A stretch of 64,000 nt of DNA from Stenurella melanura (GCA_963583905.1 OY757309.1:221442904-221506903), one strand, 5' to 3'. Counted from the stretch's first letter, positions 35,440-47,148 are shown. Notes: generated by a model not told the origin, from the sequence alone. Made by a program: numbers and translations.

Positions 35440-36785
35440 GGTGACAGCCATCAAGGACCTGGTGCCAGAAATGAACTGTAGGTGGGGTGCTAATTGGAAG
35501 AAAGATGATGTAAATAACACGAACAACTATCGACCTATATCAATTACATTAGCGTTGGGAAAAATATTAGAGAAAGTCCTATTTCAACAACTCGTCACTT
35601 TCTTCAAACGAATAATATTCTGTCCAATTGTCGGTTTGGTTTTCGGTCCGGTAAATCTGCGACTGATGCAATATAAAATGGTTGAAAGTATAATATTGGC
35701 ATTTGAAAACAAAAGCTTTGCTGGAAGTATCTTCTGTGAATGTCGAAAGCATTTGACTTTGTCCAGCATGATGTCCTGGTTGATAAACATGGAAAATATA
35801 GGCTAAACTCTACCGCTGTAAATTTTATAAAATCATATCTTTCCGGCAGAGATCAAATAACTGTATATAATGGAGTATAGTCATCATCACCAAAAGTAAA
35901 ATCCGGAGCACCTCAATGTTACGCCCTGGGGCCCCTATTATTTATTATATATGTGAATGATCTGAGTATGACACCCCCATGATAAATATAAATCGCAATG
36001 AAAACAATTTATTGCAGGATATTCAGCTCTCTCCATTGGAAGCTTCTGACTTGTTTAAAACAAATAAATTGCATCTTAATGAGTCAAAGACAGAAACTAT
36101 GTTTTTTCAATTTGATAATCCCCAGAATGCAAAGTTTCTAGGAGTAATTATGGATCCACATCTACGCTGGTATCAACACGTCGATTACCTATGTAGTAAA
36201 TTATCTAAAGTTGTATATTTAGTAAGAAACTCAAAGGCTGAACTGCCTCAAAGTATTATAAAAACAGCCCATTTTTCTTTATTTCAAAGTGTATTCAAGA
36301 TTAACATTTGGACAAAATGTGAAGGAGACATTTATAGACCTGAATATTCACAGTCCTTAGTTATTATATTCTTACAGCGTTCATGTATATTAAACAAAAC
36401 GTCAACAAATATGTTTCACATAGAGATATACATGAACATAATAGTAGGCACATAGGTCAAGTATGTTTAGAATACATCAGATTAGTTAAAAGGCAAAACG
36501 CAATAAGTTATTACGGTCCAAATTTATTTAATAAGTTTCCACGAGATATTATGCAGCTACCGGTAAAAAAAGTTCATTTTAGGGTCAAACAAATTCTACT
36601 GAATGAAGCATACTACTCATATTCATATTTGACGAGTTCTTGTCTGATGATTTATGTTAATTGTTTTCACTATTCGTTTAGTTATGTTAGTTTATCGTTA
36701 TGCAGTGTGAAGTAATATACAACAGTTGTATTTTTTTTATTTATGTAAGCCCATTGGGTGTTGACATGAATAAATTATTATTATT
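35440..36785 (+). pseudogene. CR1/Jockey-type LINE ORF2, 5'-truncated and broken
   Basis: Reverse-transcriptase relic. The first frame has WKKDDVNNTNNYRPISIT and ILEKVLFQQL (RT motifs 1-2), then AFENKSFAGSIFCE, where the catalytic block (D.SKAFD) is lost to a frameshift. A later frame gives VKSGAPQCYALGPLLFIIYV (the GVPQGS block, damaged). The YADD block is deleted between there and 35979, where INRNENNLLQDIQLSPLEA, LNESKTETMFF and FLGVIMDPHLRW (thumb) resume. The C-terminal part is in another frame (36383-36715). It ends with AATAAATTATTATTATTA, a short TTA tail at 36766-36786. Clearly inactive. Confidence 0.85.
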
Positions 36786-36786
36786 A

Positions 36787-37525
36787 ACTGGATAACGTTA
36801 AAATTCGAATGCACAATTTTTAGTGACCGTTTTTGGATTCTATTCAATTCCTTCCAAGAACTTTTCAAATTGTTGTTCAGCTTTATTCCCGACAGAAATA
36901 TATGCTAATATAAAAGAGTCCGTTTTATACCCAAAAACAATTTACATTATTATGTACGGCTGTAAATAAAACACAAGATCATATTCTTTCTGAATATAAC
37001 AATACGCAAACGATTTCCACGGCGGAATATTTTTACATCGAAACAAATATTTATATTTTAAGGGGGCCTTTCGATTTGATCAAATGTTTGCGTTCAAACT
37101 AAATTAAATATATTTTATTGTTTCCCGCCCAGTATTAAATTTGTTTTAGCAGAAAATGAAATCTGGGACACTGCAAATATTTATTTTTTCATCGAGGATC
37201 TCTATCCATTTTATTCACAAATTAAATTCATACCGTGCAAAGTTCATTACTTAATTAATATTTTACATGTTTATAATTGAGTAGATATTATCGGAAGCAA
37301 TGTAACAATCGTTGTTAAAACCAGTAGCGCACACGCCCTGAGTTGTGTTATCTAATAATAGTACAGGGGAAATAATTTACAATGACATAAAAATACATGA
37401 CTGGTTAAAACTTAGCAGCCGTATAATAGCCAATAATGGATATTGTATATTATATGAAATGAAGTTAATTAAGGGAATCATCTATATGGTGAATGTAATC
37501 TCTTTGCGAATGTTAAGATACATAC
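36787..37525. other. Non-coding stretch
   Basis: No gene recognised; a 61-codon frame at 37345-37530 ends at an (AAT)n run and could be the eroded 3' end of another LINE. Confidence 0.35.
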
Positions 37526-37526
37526 A

Positions 37527-37834
37527 ATAATAATAATAATAATAATAATAACAATACAATGCATCTTACGAATAACCTCGAAAAAATAGGCCTAAGAAGA
37601 TCTCTGTACATGGAAATACAAAAGGATGCCATTCTCCAAACTTGCCACATCGTTAGAAAATTTCTTAACAACTGGGCTGCATGGGACTGATTGAATTATC
37701 TCCCCATGCCGCTCTATATAGCCTTGTCCTCGACACTACAAAAAGGATAGGCGAATACTACCCAGTTTCAAAGCTGAGAATAAAGTGTTAAAAAAAATAA
37801 AATAATAATAATAATAATAATAATAACAATAAGT
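37527..37834 (+). mobile_element. LINE 3'-end fragment between two (AAT)n tracts
   Basis: An (AAT)9 run at 37527-37552 precedes a frame reading EKIGLRRSLYMEIQKDAILQ and TCHIVRKFLN, a pattern I recall from the C-termini of insect LINE ORF2 proteins, then a stop. AATAAA-like sequence and a second (AAT)n tract (37798-37834) end it. Classification is tentative. Confidence 0.5.
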
Positions 37835-38030
37835 GGCTTTTATTGGACAAAAGAAATATAATTTCCTTAATAGAAAGGGCGAAGTTTAGCTCATCAGCTA
37901 TTCTACCACTTATACCCATAAAAAGATGAGAAAAATCATTATCAAGCAGATACTTATGTAAAACTAGTAGAATTCTTTTAAATAACAGTAACAGAAAAAT
38001 TATTATATATTGTGGCTAATAATAATTAAC
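37835..38030 (-). mobile_element. Minus-strand LINE 3' end with (TTA)n tail
   Basis: On the minus strand the sequence ends CAATAAAAGCCACTTATTG followed by the (TTA)n tract at 37834-37798, i.e. a polyadenylation-like signal and microsatellite tail as in CR1/Jockey-type LINEs. Coding content is not recognisable. Confidence 0.4.
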
Positions 38031-38039
38031 AATGATTAA

Positions 38040-38425
38040 ACTGAGACAGACAAGGTGCCCCATCGAACACCTCAAATTTGAAAGGTGAAAATGGTTTCAA
38101 AACATGTAAATATCATCTTACGCCCGCCAAACCATTAAAAACTTGTTAATTGTTATTTTTTTTTAATTTTTGAATTTAGCTAAAAAAAAAGATTTTACAT
38201 TTTAAAACACCTACGTGAAATTTTTTCAATTTGTGGTAAATAATGAATCATTTAAAAAAAATGGTCTGTCTGACAATTTTTATTAATGTGATAGACTTAA
38301 TTTTTTAAAGAGCATTTTTTTATGAAAGTACAGTTCATAACACCTTGATTTTTGTTGCATTAATTTGGAAGGCGAAAATTGAAATCGATTGTCTCAAAGA
38401 AACGACATACAGGGTGTAGGAACGA
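38040..38425. repeat. Probable dispersed repeat with ACAGGGTG-type end
   Basis: Begins near GACAAGGTGCCCCATCGAACACC and ends at CATACAGGGTGTAGG (38407-38421). Degenerate inverted ends; no coding. Confidence 0.35.
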
Positions 38426-38974
38426 CAACGACAATATAATTCTCGAGGAATTAATGTGCCGTGCGGCCGTAGCGGAGCGAAATGAATAATTAGCAGTTTT
38501 GTGGAAAAACTGCCGAATTATTATTTCTTTGTCTTAATGTTCCCTAGGATGCAGCCTCACACCCTTATAATTATGGCTTGGACAGGGGAACATCAATGAG
38601 AAAAAACGGATTTATTGAGACTGGTTTATTAATCTATTTATACAAATTTACAAGCATAACAAATGAAAACAATTAAAGATTACATATAGGAAATAAAAAT
38701 AATGAAATCAGCAGAATGCAAGCTAGCATCATTTCTACACCTGCTGCTGACCTGCATAACTATTATAGTAAGTAATCTAAATAAACCTACTAAAATGTAG
38801 GTAAAGAAATAAACTTTTACTTTTATTAAACGAAATGAATAATTTTCAGAAAAAGGAAGGTATTTAAAAAAATATGTTTAATGGTGATTAAACACAGGGT
38901 GAGCAAAGTATCCCTTCGGACTTCTTTTTTCTCATAACGCGCAAAAAAAAATTGTTACCGCGAAATAGGGCCCT
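38426..38974. other. Non-coding stretch with a small hairpin
   Basis: GCAGTTTT / AAAACTGC hairpin with a 4-nt loop near 38494-38513. An ACAGGGTG motif lies at 38894. No gene seen. Confidence 0.4.
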
Positions 38975-39260
38975 TCCTAGCAATTTCACTGTAAATGGAC
39001 ATTTACCTGTGGAACGGTTAATAAATAAAAAAAACAAAAAAAAAATTAAAAAAACTAAAGCTGCCAGATTCAGAAACAGAAGAAACAGAAAACTTAGAAG
39101 AAGAAAAATAAGGAGATGACGATAGATGGAAACTTAAATTTGGTTCCAGCACGCGGTTTGGCCGTCCGTTGGGCGTGTTCGACGGACGACCAAGTTGCGT
39201 GTTGGATCGAACCTCCATGGATGCCCGGAATTGGAAGCAATGCCCACCTTACGCTGCCAA
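38975..39260 (+). repeat. Dispersed repeat A, copy 2
   Basis: Shares TTTACCTGTGGAACGG and CAGATTCAGAAACAGAAG with 6155-6360, in the same order. Confidence 0.5.
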
Positions 39261-41381
39261 ATCAGTCAATCAATCAAATGAAGTTTAAGATCTCTCTTAT
39301 CTATTACAACTGGTCTGTCTGACAATTTTTGTTAATTAATGTGACAGACTTAATATGGAATGTGCAGTATCAGTGCATCAGGATTAATTACTGGCATCCC
39401 ATAACACCTCCTTAAAAAAAACAACTGAAGTTTAAGATCTTTGACCTAGACTGACTACCGATTGACGACACATACATTGCGGTAACCTTGAAGATTACAC
39501 AGAGTGGCAACCAGATGGGCCCATCGCCCGGTTGACAAATCACAAATCCACATTTATTGGGATCCAAATGGACCTCGCCATACCAGAAGAAGAATACCAT
39601 CACAACCTGAGGTCTTTAGATTTATAGCAGTAATTCTATATATACATGGTTTATCGGCTAAATTATGAAGAATTGGGAATACGAAGGGTTTTTCAAACGG
39701 GCTCCACGCTAAAATCGGTTTTATTAAAACCAAACCTCTAGATGTTGTTCAAAATTCTAGAAATTGTATTTATAGTGCTATATGTGACAGATTCTGGAAA
39801 AAAGAGTAACGGAACTAAATGAACTAAGGAATCCGCGATTATTTTATTAAACGAGGATAGATGGGTTTGAAATTATTCAATAGATTTTTGTACTAGTTGG
39901 TTGCCCATCCTTAGAGACGAAGTAAGTAAAAATAAAATAAATATAATTTAATGTTTCACGTAACTATGGAAATACATAAACAACGAACTATCATGGTTGA
40001 CGGCCAAAAATTTTTTAAAACGGAAGTAGATAATCTTCCGAAACGTTAACTGTCATTAGTATTCATTTTCAGCCTTTAGTTTATAATATTTTTTTAGTCG
40101 GAGACGACCCTCTTGTATCCGCCTTCCGATACTCTCGTAGACGCCTACAAGAACATAATTCACTGTCAAGTGTCAGCTGTCAGCAAGTACCGATTGCGTT
40201 AAGGAACGTTAAGAATAAACATCTCCATATATGGTCATGTGAAAGAGATGACGCCTGGAGTACCCTTAGGGACACACTCCCCACGGTGTGCAGAACACAA
40301 ACCTTTCGAGGGTCCCGTGGGACTTGGTCTAAGTATAACCTTTGTAGATATAGTACAAGATCGCGGGACTAGTGGTAGTGGACTGCTAGCTCCAGTATTT
40401 TGTGTTATTGTTTGCTTTTTCTACAACAAGACATTATTATTTGACAGTTACCTGTTTAGACAAATCATAACTCATGTTAGTTTGTTATTTATGTGACTTA
40501 TTTAAGCGATTATATTGTGTTTACCAATGTGTGGCCTAAATCTAGTAGATCCGCCCTAAAACGCCCCTCGCCCCTGGCCTCACCAACATAAATTTTTAGG
40601 TGTGAGACATTTCGTAACAATCAAGTATTCAACAACCAACCTCTGTCTGATCAATTTAGAGCAGAGGTTTCTTCATTAAAATTTTTAAATATTTTTAGTG
40701 GTAAAATACCCAATAAAAAGTAACATAAGTAGAATCTTCCCTTTTCAAAATGTTATAATCAAAATCAATTTCTTCCAGAATTAACCAATCAAAAATGACG
40801 AGCGAAGAGCCTCTTCTTGGAAAATCGACAGATAACAGAACACCAGCCTCAATTTATCATAAACAAATTATGTTCTGTGATTTCACCGATTACAAATAAA
40901 CTACAAAATGATGTCAATCCCTTTGGGAATAATATGCCTGTTTTGTTTGTTTCACTCGTCAAGTAATTATTTTGAATTCGCTACCGTTTTGAAGTGCGAG
41001 CATAAACGATGCGACGCTCTGTTTAGATTATTATCATATTCCCATTTACTTTGTGCCGATTTGTTTGTTTTATTTCCAGGGAAATAATAGATATTTATAG
41101 AACATAAATAAACAGAGTAATTTAAAAACCGGAAATACATTTTTCAAAAGACATGATTGTATGTGTTTAGTTAAAATAAATAAACAGTATCGGATATATT
41201 TTGAAGCGTTTTCAATGTGAGTGCATCCTATTATAGACAAGTGTACTTGTGAAAAGATTTTAATCACTGAGATAAAAGAACTTCCGTAATCGAAGTCTTT
41301 ATTATATATACGTAAATATTTGTTTTAAGAATGTACCTATCTTTGTTGAACATTCTCACAATATTCATAGAAGTCATAGAC
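39261..41381. other. Non-coding stretch
   Basis: No recognised gene. It holds a hammerhead-like helix II/GAAACGT relic at 40015-40050. Other open frames (39412-39603 minus, 40239-40496 plus) lack domains. Confidence 0.4.
40015..40050 (+). other. Hammerhead-like relic (GGAAG...CTTCC-GAA-ACGTT)
   Basis: A 5-bp stem GGAAG/CTTCC (40022-40026 with 40035-40039) is followed by GAAACGTT exactly as in the Penelope-like elements nearby, but the 5' core reads TTAAAAC instead of CTGANGA and helix I is absent. Probably a footprint of a third Penelope-like family. Confidence 0.35.
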
Positions 41382-41470
41382 CGAGAGCTAGCGTCACAAG
41401 GGATGTACTATTTGTAAATGGACAGAATATGTCTTAATAGGTTGTCGATGTTCCATTGAATACCCGCCTA

Positions 41471-41674
41471 TCAGTCTGCCGGGCTGGGAGCGCTGCTTTT
41501 GGCGGCGAGGGGCGGTTTAGTCGGTGACCTGACAGCATTACTGTTACAAATGTCAAAAAATCCGTTTTTGATTATCTCGTGCCGAGCCGAATTTCCGGTC
41601 TTGCCGTCGCAATTTACGACACCGACAAAATACCAATCTTTCTTTTTCCGTAGAGATATCAGACGATCCTCCAC
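41471..41674 (-). other. Open frame in left arm, mirrored in right arm
   Basis: A 67-codon frame starting at GTG (GTGGAGGATCG; no ATG) with VVNCDGKTGNSAR and IIKNGFFDICN. The right-arm copy (43089-43292) is also open and differs at about eight residues. A stop lies just upstream of the GTG in both, and the older copy at 11590 has an internal stop. No domain is recognised; may be fortuitous. Confidence 0.25.
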
Positions 41675-41761
41675 CCGACGTATTTATTTAGTTCTTAACG
41701 TTTCTAAAATTGATGTTTTTGAAGTTTTGCCTTCTCCGAGATTATAGTCAATTTTAAGTTT

Positions 41762-41841
41762 GGGATCCACCGTAGTCGAACGTGTTAAGCGGCGACTACT
41801 TTTAAGTGGATTCCCGACTTCGAATCCTGCCCAGGGCTACT
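41762..41841 (+). repeat. tRNA-like module 1, left arm
   Basis: GGGATCCACCGTAGTCGAAC supplies an A-box-like part and GACTTCGAATCCTGCC a B-box-like part about 50 nt later. The acceptor ends do not pair well. A T-rich run follows. The mirror copy lies at 42922-43000 and a third at 11478-11542. Confidence 0.5.
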
Positions 41842-42016
41842 TTTTTTATTTATTTATTTTTTTATTTTTGACACATGTTTTTGATTCTATAATTGCTCTT
41901 GGCTTATTTCTATGCGACTAACGTGTTAAAGTTATAAATTTTTGTCATTTTTTCTGATTTTTTGGTGATACATAGGGTAGTAATCTTTAAATAATCTTTC
42001 TAGTCTTCTATTCCCC

Positions 42017-42101
42017 AGTACGTTCGCTGGTGTACCGGCTAGAAGTCCAGATTCCCAAACAGGAGATCCGGGTTCGAACCACGCGCCCGGATTTTTTTTT
42101 T
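42017..42101 (+). repeat. tRNA-like module 2, left arm, with T-run
   Basis: CGCTGGTGTACCGGCTAGAAG (A-box-like), an anticodon-like loop TTCCCAA and a perfect B box GGTTCGAACC, directly followed by T9-10 (a possible RNA polymerase III terminator). The mirror copy lies at 42668-42750 on the minus strand. Stems are imperfect, so it is a tRNA-derived relic or SINE head rather than a tRNA. Confidence 0.55.
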
Positions 42102-42127
42102 ACCTTTTTTACATTTCCGGTTATAAT

Positions 42128-42372
42128 TTGATAAATGACAAAATTTGTCAGCCATGTTGATGCCGCTATTTTGAATTGTTAAATTTCGATCGAAAATTTG
42201 TAATCGGCGACCTTGATTACATTCAGATACCGATTTTTAGTCGAGTCATTTGATAAGTGATAAAACTTGTCATGCCATGTTGACGCCGCCATTTTGAACT
42301 TTTAAGTTTCGATCCTATATTTGTAATCTCCGACATCGATAATCCTCACATACCGAATTTCAGTCGAATCCG
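42128..42372 (+). repeat. ~122-bp direct duplication in the palindrome centre
   Basis: Two successive diverged copies, each with TTGATAA(A/G)TGA.AAA, CCATGTTGA(T/C)GCCGC(T/C)ATTTTGAA, TTTCGATC and ACATACCGA-like blocks ending AGTCGA. Confidence 0.7.
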
Positions 42373-42667
42373 ACCATAAAGATCAAATGTTTTAATTTCT
42401 TTTTTTCATTTTGATGAGCCCTGTATGTTTTCTTCAACAAAAATGCATCAAGTTTTTGTAGATTCGGCTTCTATCGATGGATTAAATCCGAATTTGAATT
42501 TTCTCGCACAATGTTTTGTATCGATTTCCAACAAAATTATTTTGAAACTGAATGAAGCTCCGAGAAACCCTCTTTAATTAAGCAAATACGAAAATGAAAA
42601 AAAATTACTCATGTGATATATAGGTAATATTTGATCATCAAACTATGACCGGAAATGTAAAAAAGGT

Positions 42668-42750
42668 AAAAAAAAATCTCCGGGCACGTGGTTCGAATCC
42701 GGATCTCCTGTTTGAATCTGGACTAGCCGGTACACCAGCGAACGTACTGG
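42668..42750 (-). repeat. tRNA-like module 2, right arm
   Basis: Reverse complement of 42017-42101. The B box here reads GGATTCGAACC. Confidence 0.5.
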
Positions 42751-42921
42751 GGAATAGAAGACTAGAAAGATTATTTAAAGATTATTACCCTATGTATCAC
42801 CAAAAAATCAGAAAAAATGACAAAAATTTATAATTTTAACACGTTAGTCGAATAGAAATAAGCCAAGAGCAATTATAGAATCAAAAAGATGTGCCAAAAA
42901 TTAAAAAAAATAAATAAAAAA

Positions 42922-43000
42922 GTAGCCCTGGGTGGGATTCGAAGCCGGGAATCCACTTAAAAGTAGTCGCCGCTTAGCACGTTCGGCTACGGCGGATCCC
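42922..43000 (-). repeat. tRNA-like module 1, right arm
   Basis: Reverse complement of 41762-41841. GGCTTCGAATCCCACCC serves as the B-box region. Confidence 0.5.
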
Positions 43001-43088
43001 AAACCTAAAATTTGACTATAATCTGGGAGAACGCAAAACTTCAAAAATATCAATTTTTGAAACGTTAAGAACTAAATAAGTACGTCGG

Positions 43089-43292
43089 GTGGAGGATCGT
43101 GTGATATCTCTACGGAAAAAGAAACATTGGTATTTCGTTGGTGTCGTAAATTGCGACGGCAAAACCGGAAATTCGGCTCGGTACGAGATAATCAAAAATG
43201 GCTTTTTTGACATTTGTAGCAGTACCGCTGTCAGGTCATTGACTAAACCGCCCCTCACCGCCAAACGCAGCGCTCCCAGCCCGGCAGATTGA
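43089..43292 (+). other. Open frame in right arm, mirrored in left arm
   Basis: Counterpart of 41471-41674: 67 codons, GTG first codon, VVNCDGKTGNSAR retained. No known domain. Kept as a separate entry because both arms keep the frame open. Confidence 0.25.
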
Positions 43293-43448
43293 TGGACGGG
43301 TATTCAATGGATCATCGACAACCTATTAAGACATATTCGGTCCATTTACAAATAGTACAAATTTCTGTGACGCTAGCTCTCGGGGTATCATGGCATTCAC
43401 AAGTGGTATAGTATTTCTATTCTCAATTGTGAAATTCAGTCTAACGCG

Positions 43449-44664
43449 TTGTTACCAGCATAAATCGTTACGAAACCTGATGTGATAGGAAAACCCGAGG
43501 CCCCGTATACGATTATTACACACGGTAAACCGTATATGAATATATTTCACCAGATATGTTATGCGCTTACCTCAAACGAAAGTAGTCGATTCTTTACCTG
43601 GCTCACCATTACAAACCCGCTGCCTCATTTGGGTTATTCATATAATTACCGGCAGCATAGCAGTAGGGTAAATGATATTTATTTACCTTTATTGAATATA
43701 TGGAGTTGTTCGTTAAATTAACATTATTAATCTTAAATAAATAATGTATTATAAATAAATAATTTACATTATGCCTGTCAATTAATATAAATTAGTAAAA
43801 TAATATTTACAATAGGTAATTAAAAAGTGGTAGTAAAATTGTTGGTCGGCGGTTATAGCATCGCTGGTGCTATCTTATGATTATGAACTATTCCTTTGTC
43901 GGTCTTTCATTATGAATTTCATACTCAGTTTGGACATCCTATACCAACTTTTTCATTTGCCGATTGAGTTTGTTCAAAAACAATTTAGAAAATACAAATT
44001 TATTGTCCAGATTTCAATTCAATCGGAATTTTCGTTTTAAATTTTCCGTGCTTACTTGACAGACAGACAGACGGACATTTTGAAAGTTGTTCAGAATTAG
44101 ATCACCAACACAGTGATATGAAAATATTTAGAAATTTGTCGATTAACTGCAATATGCAATAAGAGTATAATAATGGGACTCTCTGTTTTTCGATAAGTTG
44201 ACACAGTTAACTTGTTGAGTAAAAATAAGTATACTTCATTCAAAGTCAGTCTGAAACTCATAAAAAAGACCGACAAAGGAATACTTCGTAACGATGGATA
44301 TGAGCGTAGACCCACAATTTTTAATTCTTGAATTTTAGAATCCCACTTTATAATTATTGAAAATATTGTTTCACTACTTTATATTAACTGATATACATGA
44401 TTTATTTATAACACATTATTTATTTACAGCAAATAATGTTAGTTTAATGAACCTACGGCCATGCAACCGGCACAAATCAAATCAGGCAGAGGCCCTGCAA
44501 TGGCCAGTAAACAATCGACTCCTTTCATTTGAGGTAAGCGCATAACATATCTGGTGAACTATATTTTTATACGGATATCGTTTGCAATATTTAAATACGC
44601 TCCAGTACGCGGTCTCTGTTATTCTATCACGAATAGGCTTTGTAATGACTTGTCCTGGTAGCAA
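43449..44664. mobile_element. 1.2-kb inverted-repeat element
   Basis: The left arm has GTTACCAGCATAAATCGTTAC, CACCAGATATGTTATGCGC, TTACCTCAAACGAAAG, AAATAAATAATGTATTATAA and ATTCCTTTGTCGGTCTTT. All recur inverted in the right arm down to 44664. Arms are about 550-600 bp and meet near 44045-44095, where a GACAGACAGACAGACGGACA run sits. Short open frames in the arms (HQICYALTSNE) are shared by both and are not taken as a gene. Confidence 0.7.
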
Positions 44665-46561
44665 TAATTTCGACTGAATTTCCAAATTAATACTAGAAAT
44701 ACTATAAATATGACAAATTGTATATTACCAAAATGCATAATACCTGTATATCGTTTTACTTTGAACTTTTACAATTATTTAAAAATATGCAACAAGACCT
44801 TGTTCCATAGCGTTCCGCAAAATATTCCAAAATAATTTCTCTCTGTGTAGGCTCGTAATAATTGTAAACAAATCCCTTTCATTCCAACGAAATCCATTAA
44901 TCGAATTGTGTACATTCTAGTATTAAATTGTTGCATATAATACGGATAAACGAGGTCTCTTGCACGGTAATAATTAATATATAAATATCATATTTCTAAA
45001 GAATAATGTTTCGGAGCCATTGCAAAGAAAAAACTAGTGCTTCATAATTCAGAAAACCATATAATTTTCTTTCCATTCCTTATTTCGCTCTAAAATATTA
45101 AAAACGCCGTTTCAAGAGCCGCCAGCCGCTGCTGCAGCAGCTCCGTGTATTATAAATGCCTGATATTCATAACATTTTAAAGCGAACCAGTTTACATATT
45201 ACATATTGAAACCTTGTTATTAAATATTTCTGGGAACCATATCACCTGTATGCGGTATTTTAGGAAAAATACGTATATCCGTTTTTATACTTTTACATTT
45301 AGTAATAATGTGAAAGAAAAACCGTAGCCTAAGGAATCACTACTTCCACATCCAGATTTCCCAGCCATGTCTCTTTAAATGAAAACATTTTGTTACTATA
45401 TTTGCACTCCAGTGTGTGGAAGTAATTGTGCATAGAATTTTAAGAATATCGTATTTGATATCATCTGCCCTAAAAACCCATAAAACGATATGCCACTTTA
45501 TTGCTTCTTCATCCAACCGACACCACAGTGGGGCCAAACCGAACTTATTCAGACAAATTAACTTTCTGAAGGCAATTTATGGCCAAACGAGCTGATTTTT
45601 TTGAAAACTCAGAACCAAATTGCTAATCGATCCCTCCAGGCGGAATTTTAATTTAATCTCCTAAGTGCTTGAAAAATTTCCTGCAATTAATTCAAGCACG
45701 CGAGGGATTCCGTAAGAAAATTTCACACGAAAATAAATTAAATAAACTCTAATTTCAAGTGAAATTAAGATTATTCTAAGACATAACAGGGTATAAGATT
45801 AGTGGGCCATCAATGGGTCTTGTTTACAAAGTGACAGAAACGCATCGGAAATAGTAAACAGTTGTTGTGTCAAAAGTTAAAATTAGAAGAGTTATTTGAA
45901 AATGGAATACCTATATACGTATAATAGATAAATAATATCCTTTCCACCCATTTTAGTTTCAAAAAATGACTAAAAATTGTTTAGGACAACTCCATTTGTG
46001 TATTATGGAATAAGTTTCAATAAAATAGGTGGAACGTTGTTTTCTTTATATATTTTCATGTTTTATAAACATACCATAACACAGTTTCAGCACAGTAAAA
46101 TTTGACAAAGATTGCTTTGAAACAAAACGTCATTAGTTATTTATCATTATTTCATTGACAGTTTAACCAGTTTAAGCTCAATATTTCTTACTGTCGAAGT
46201 TATTTTTGAGGCTTTTAAAGAATAATATTATAGAGTGTGGGAAAAAGAACATAATGCACAATATGTGCATATTGAAGTTAAAAAAGTCATACAAAATTGA
46301 AATACTTATACCTCATGAGAAGTGTAATATGGAGGAAAACCAAAATGAGAAACTATTTACGATCCTAATTGTAGCTATTAAACATGAAATAAAATGTTAT
46401 TTCACAAAGCTCAATGATTTTTTTTATAATTATCTCGTTTAATATGAAAAATAAAATTCCATATTTATGTAATAGGAAATGTCAAATATGATCATATGTC
46501 AATATTTCGACAGAAAAATTTCCACTTATTAATTTCGCTCGGGGTACCATGGAGGATGAAC
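44665..46561. other. Non-coding stretch
   Basis: No gene recognised. The only GC-richer spot is CCGCTGCTGCAGCAGC near 45127, a short palindromic repeat. Confidence 0.4.
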
Positions 46562-46575
46562 GTTGCCATGGTAAC
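46562..46575. promoter_or_regulatory. X-box-like site (RFX-type)
   Basis: GTTGCCATGGTAAC is an almost perfect inverted repeat matching the RFX X-box consensus (GTNRCC, short spacer, RGYAAC). No adjacent gene was found, so function is inference from the motif alone. Confidence 0.45.
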
Positions 46576-46839
46576 GACACAAAAACAAACTTCCGATTAG
46601 CTAAAAAAGTGACGTGCGTTTTCATTATAATTTTCAGAACGAAAAGTTTTCAATTTTTTTTCAAAAAGTAGATTTTCTCAGGTAATGTTCAACATTTTAA
46701 CTTGAAATTTTAAGCAATACTGATACTAGTTAACCTTCATCTTTACTGTAAATTTCAAGGCAAAACTTATATATACTTACTGAGATATGATATTTTAAAA
46801 TTTTATTTATTGTTATTTCCTTTAATAATGGGGTGGGGT

Positions 46840-47148
46840 GGTGGTGAGCGCGGAAGATGTCAAAAAAATGATATCCTGGCTTCTAGTATATGCAACAAAT
46901 CCCAAGTTTCTGGACTCTTACTTGGTTACTGTGCTTATTTACCCCTATTTACCCTACTCCCTCCCCCTATACTTTAATGGAATAAGCTAAAAATATAATT
47001 TACTTTCAGATATTACGTTATAATACATAGGTGTATCAAGTTTCAAGTCAATATCTTTATTTTAGTTTGTTAACCCCTTTAATAATGAATTGCAGCAATG
47101 GTGGTATGGGTGGTAGATATTATAAAAAAATTTGAGAACTTAATAATA
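46840..47148 (+). repeat. Dispersed repeat R, left flank of the old LINE
   Basis: TGGCTTCTAGTATATGCAAC, a CTACTCCCTCCCCC block, TTACGTTATAATACATAGG and GTTTCAAGTCAATATC match the monomers at 63521-64000. It is interrupted at 47149 by the minus-strand LINE. Confidence 0.7.

Larger units (their letters stand above)
41382..43383. mobile_element. 2.0-kb palindromic element with ~750-bp arms and tRNA-like modules
   Basis: Arms 41382-42135 and 42628-43383 are reverse complements with limited divergence; both tips read CCGAGAGCTAGCGTCACA. Each arm carries two tRNA-like modules and one outward-facing open frame. The centre (42136-42627) holds a ~122-bp direct duplication. Another tip occurs at 6858 and a decayed arm at 11395, so it is a repeat family. 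No transposase is encoded and no clear target duplication is visible. Confidence 0.82.

Noticed and set aside
41762..43000. Functional tRNA genes in the palindrome arms
   Set aside because: B boxes are good, but acceptor and anticodon stems do not pair properly; repeated copies in a mobile element point to tRNA-derived relics.
45340..46442. Open frames at 45340-45537 (-) and 46206-46442 (+)
   Set aside because: Low-complexity lysine/isoleucine-rich translations expected from AT-rich DNA; no motif.
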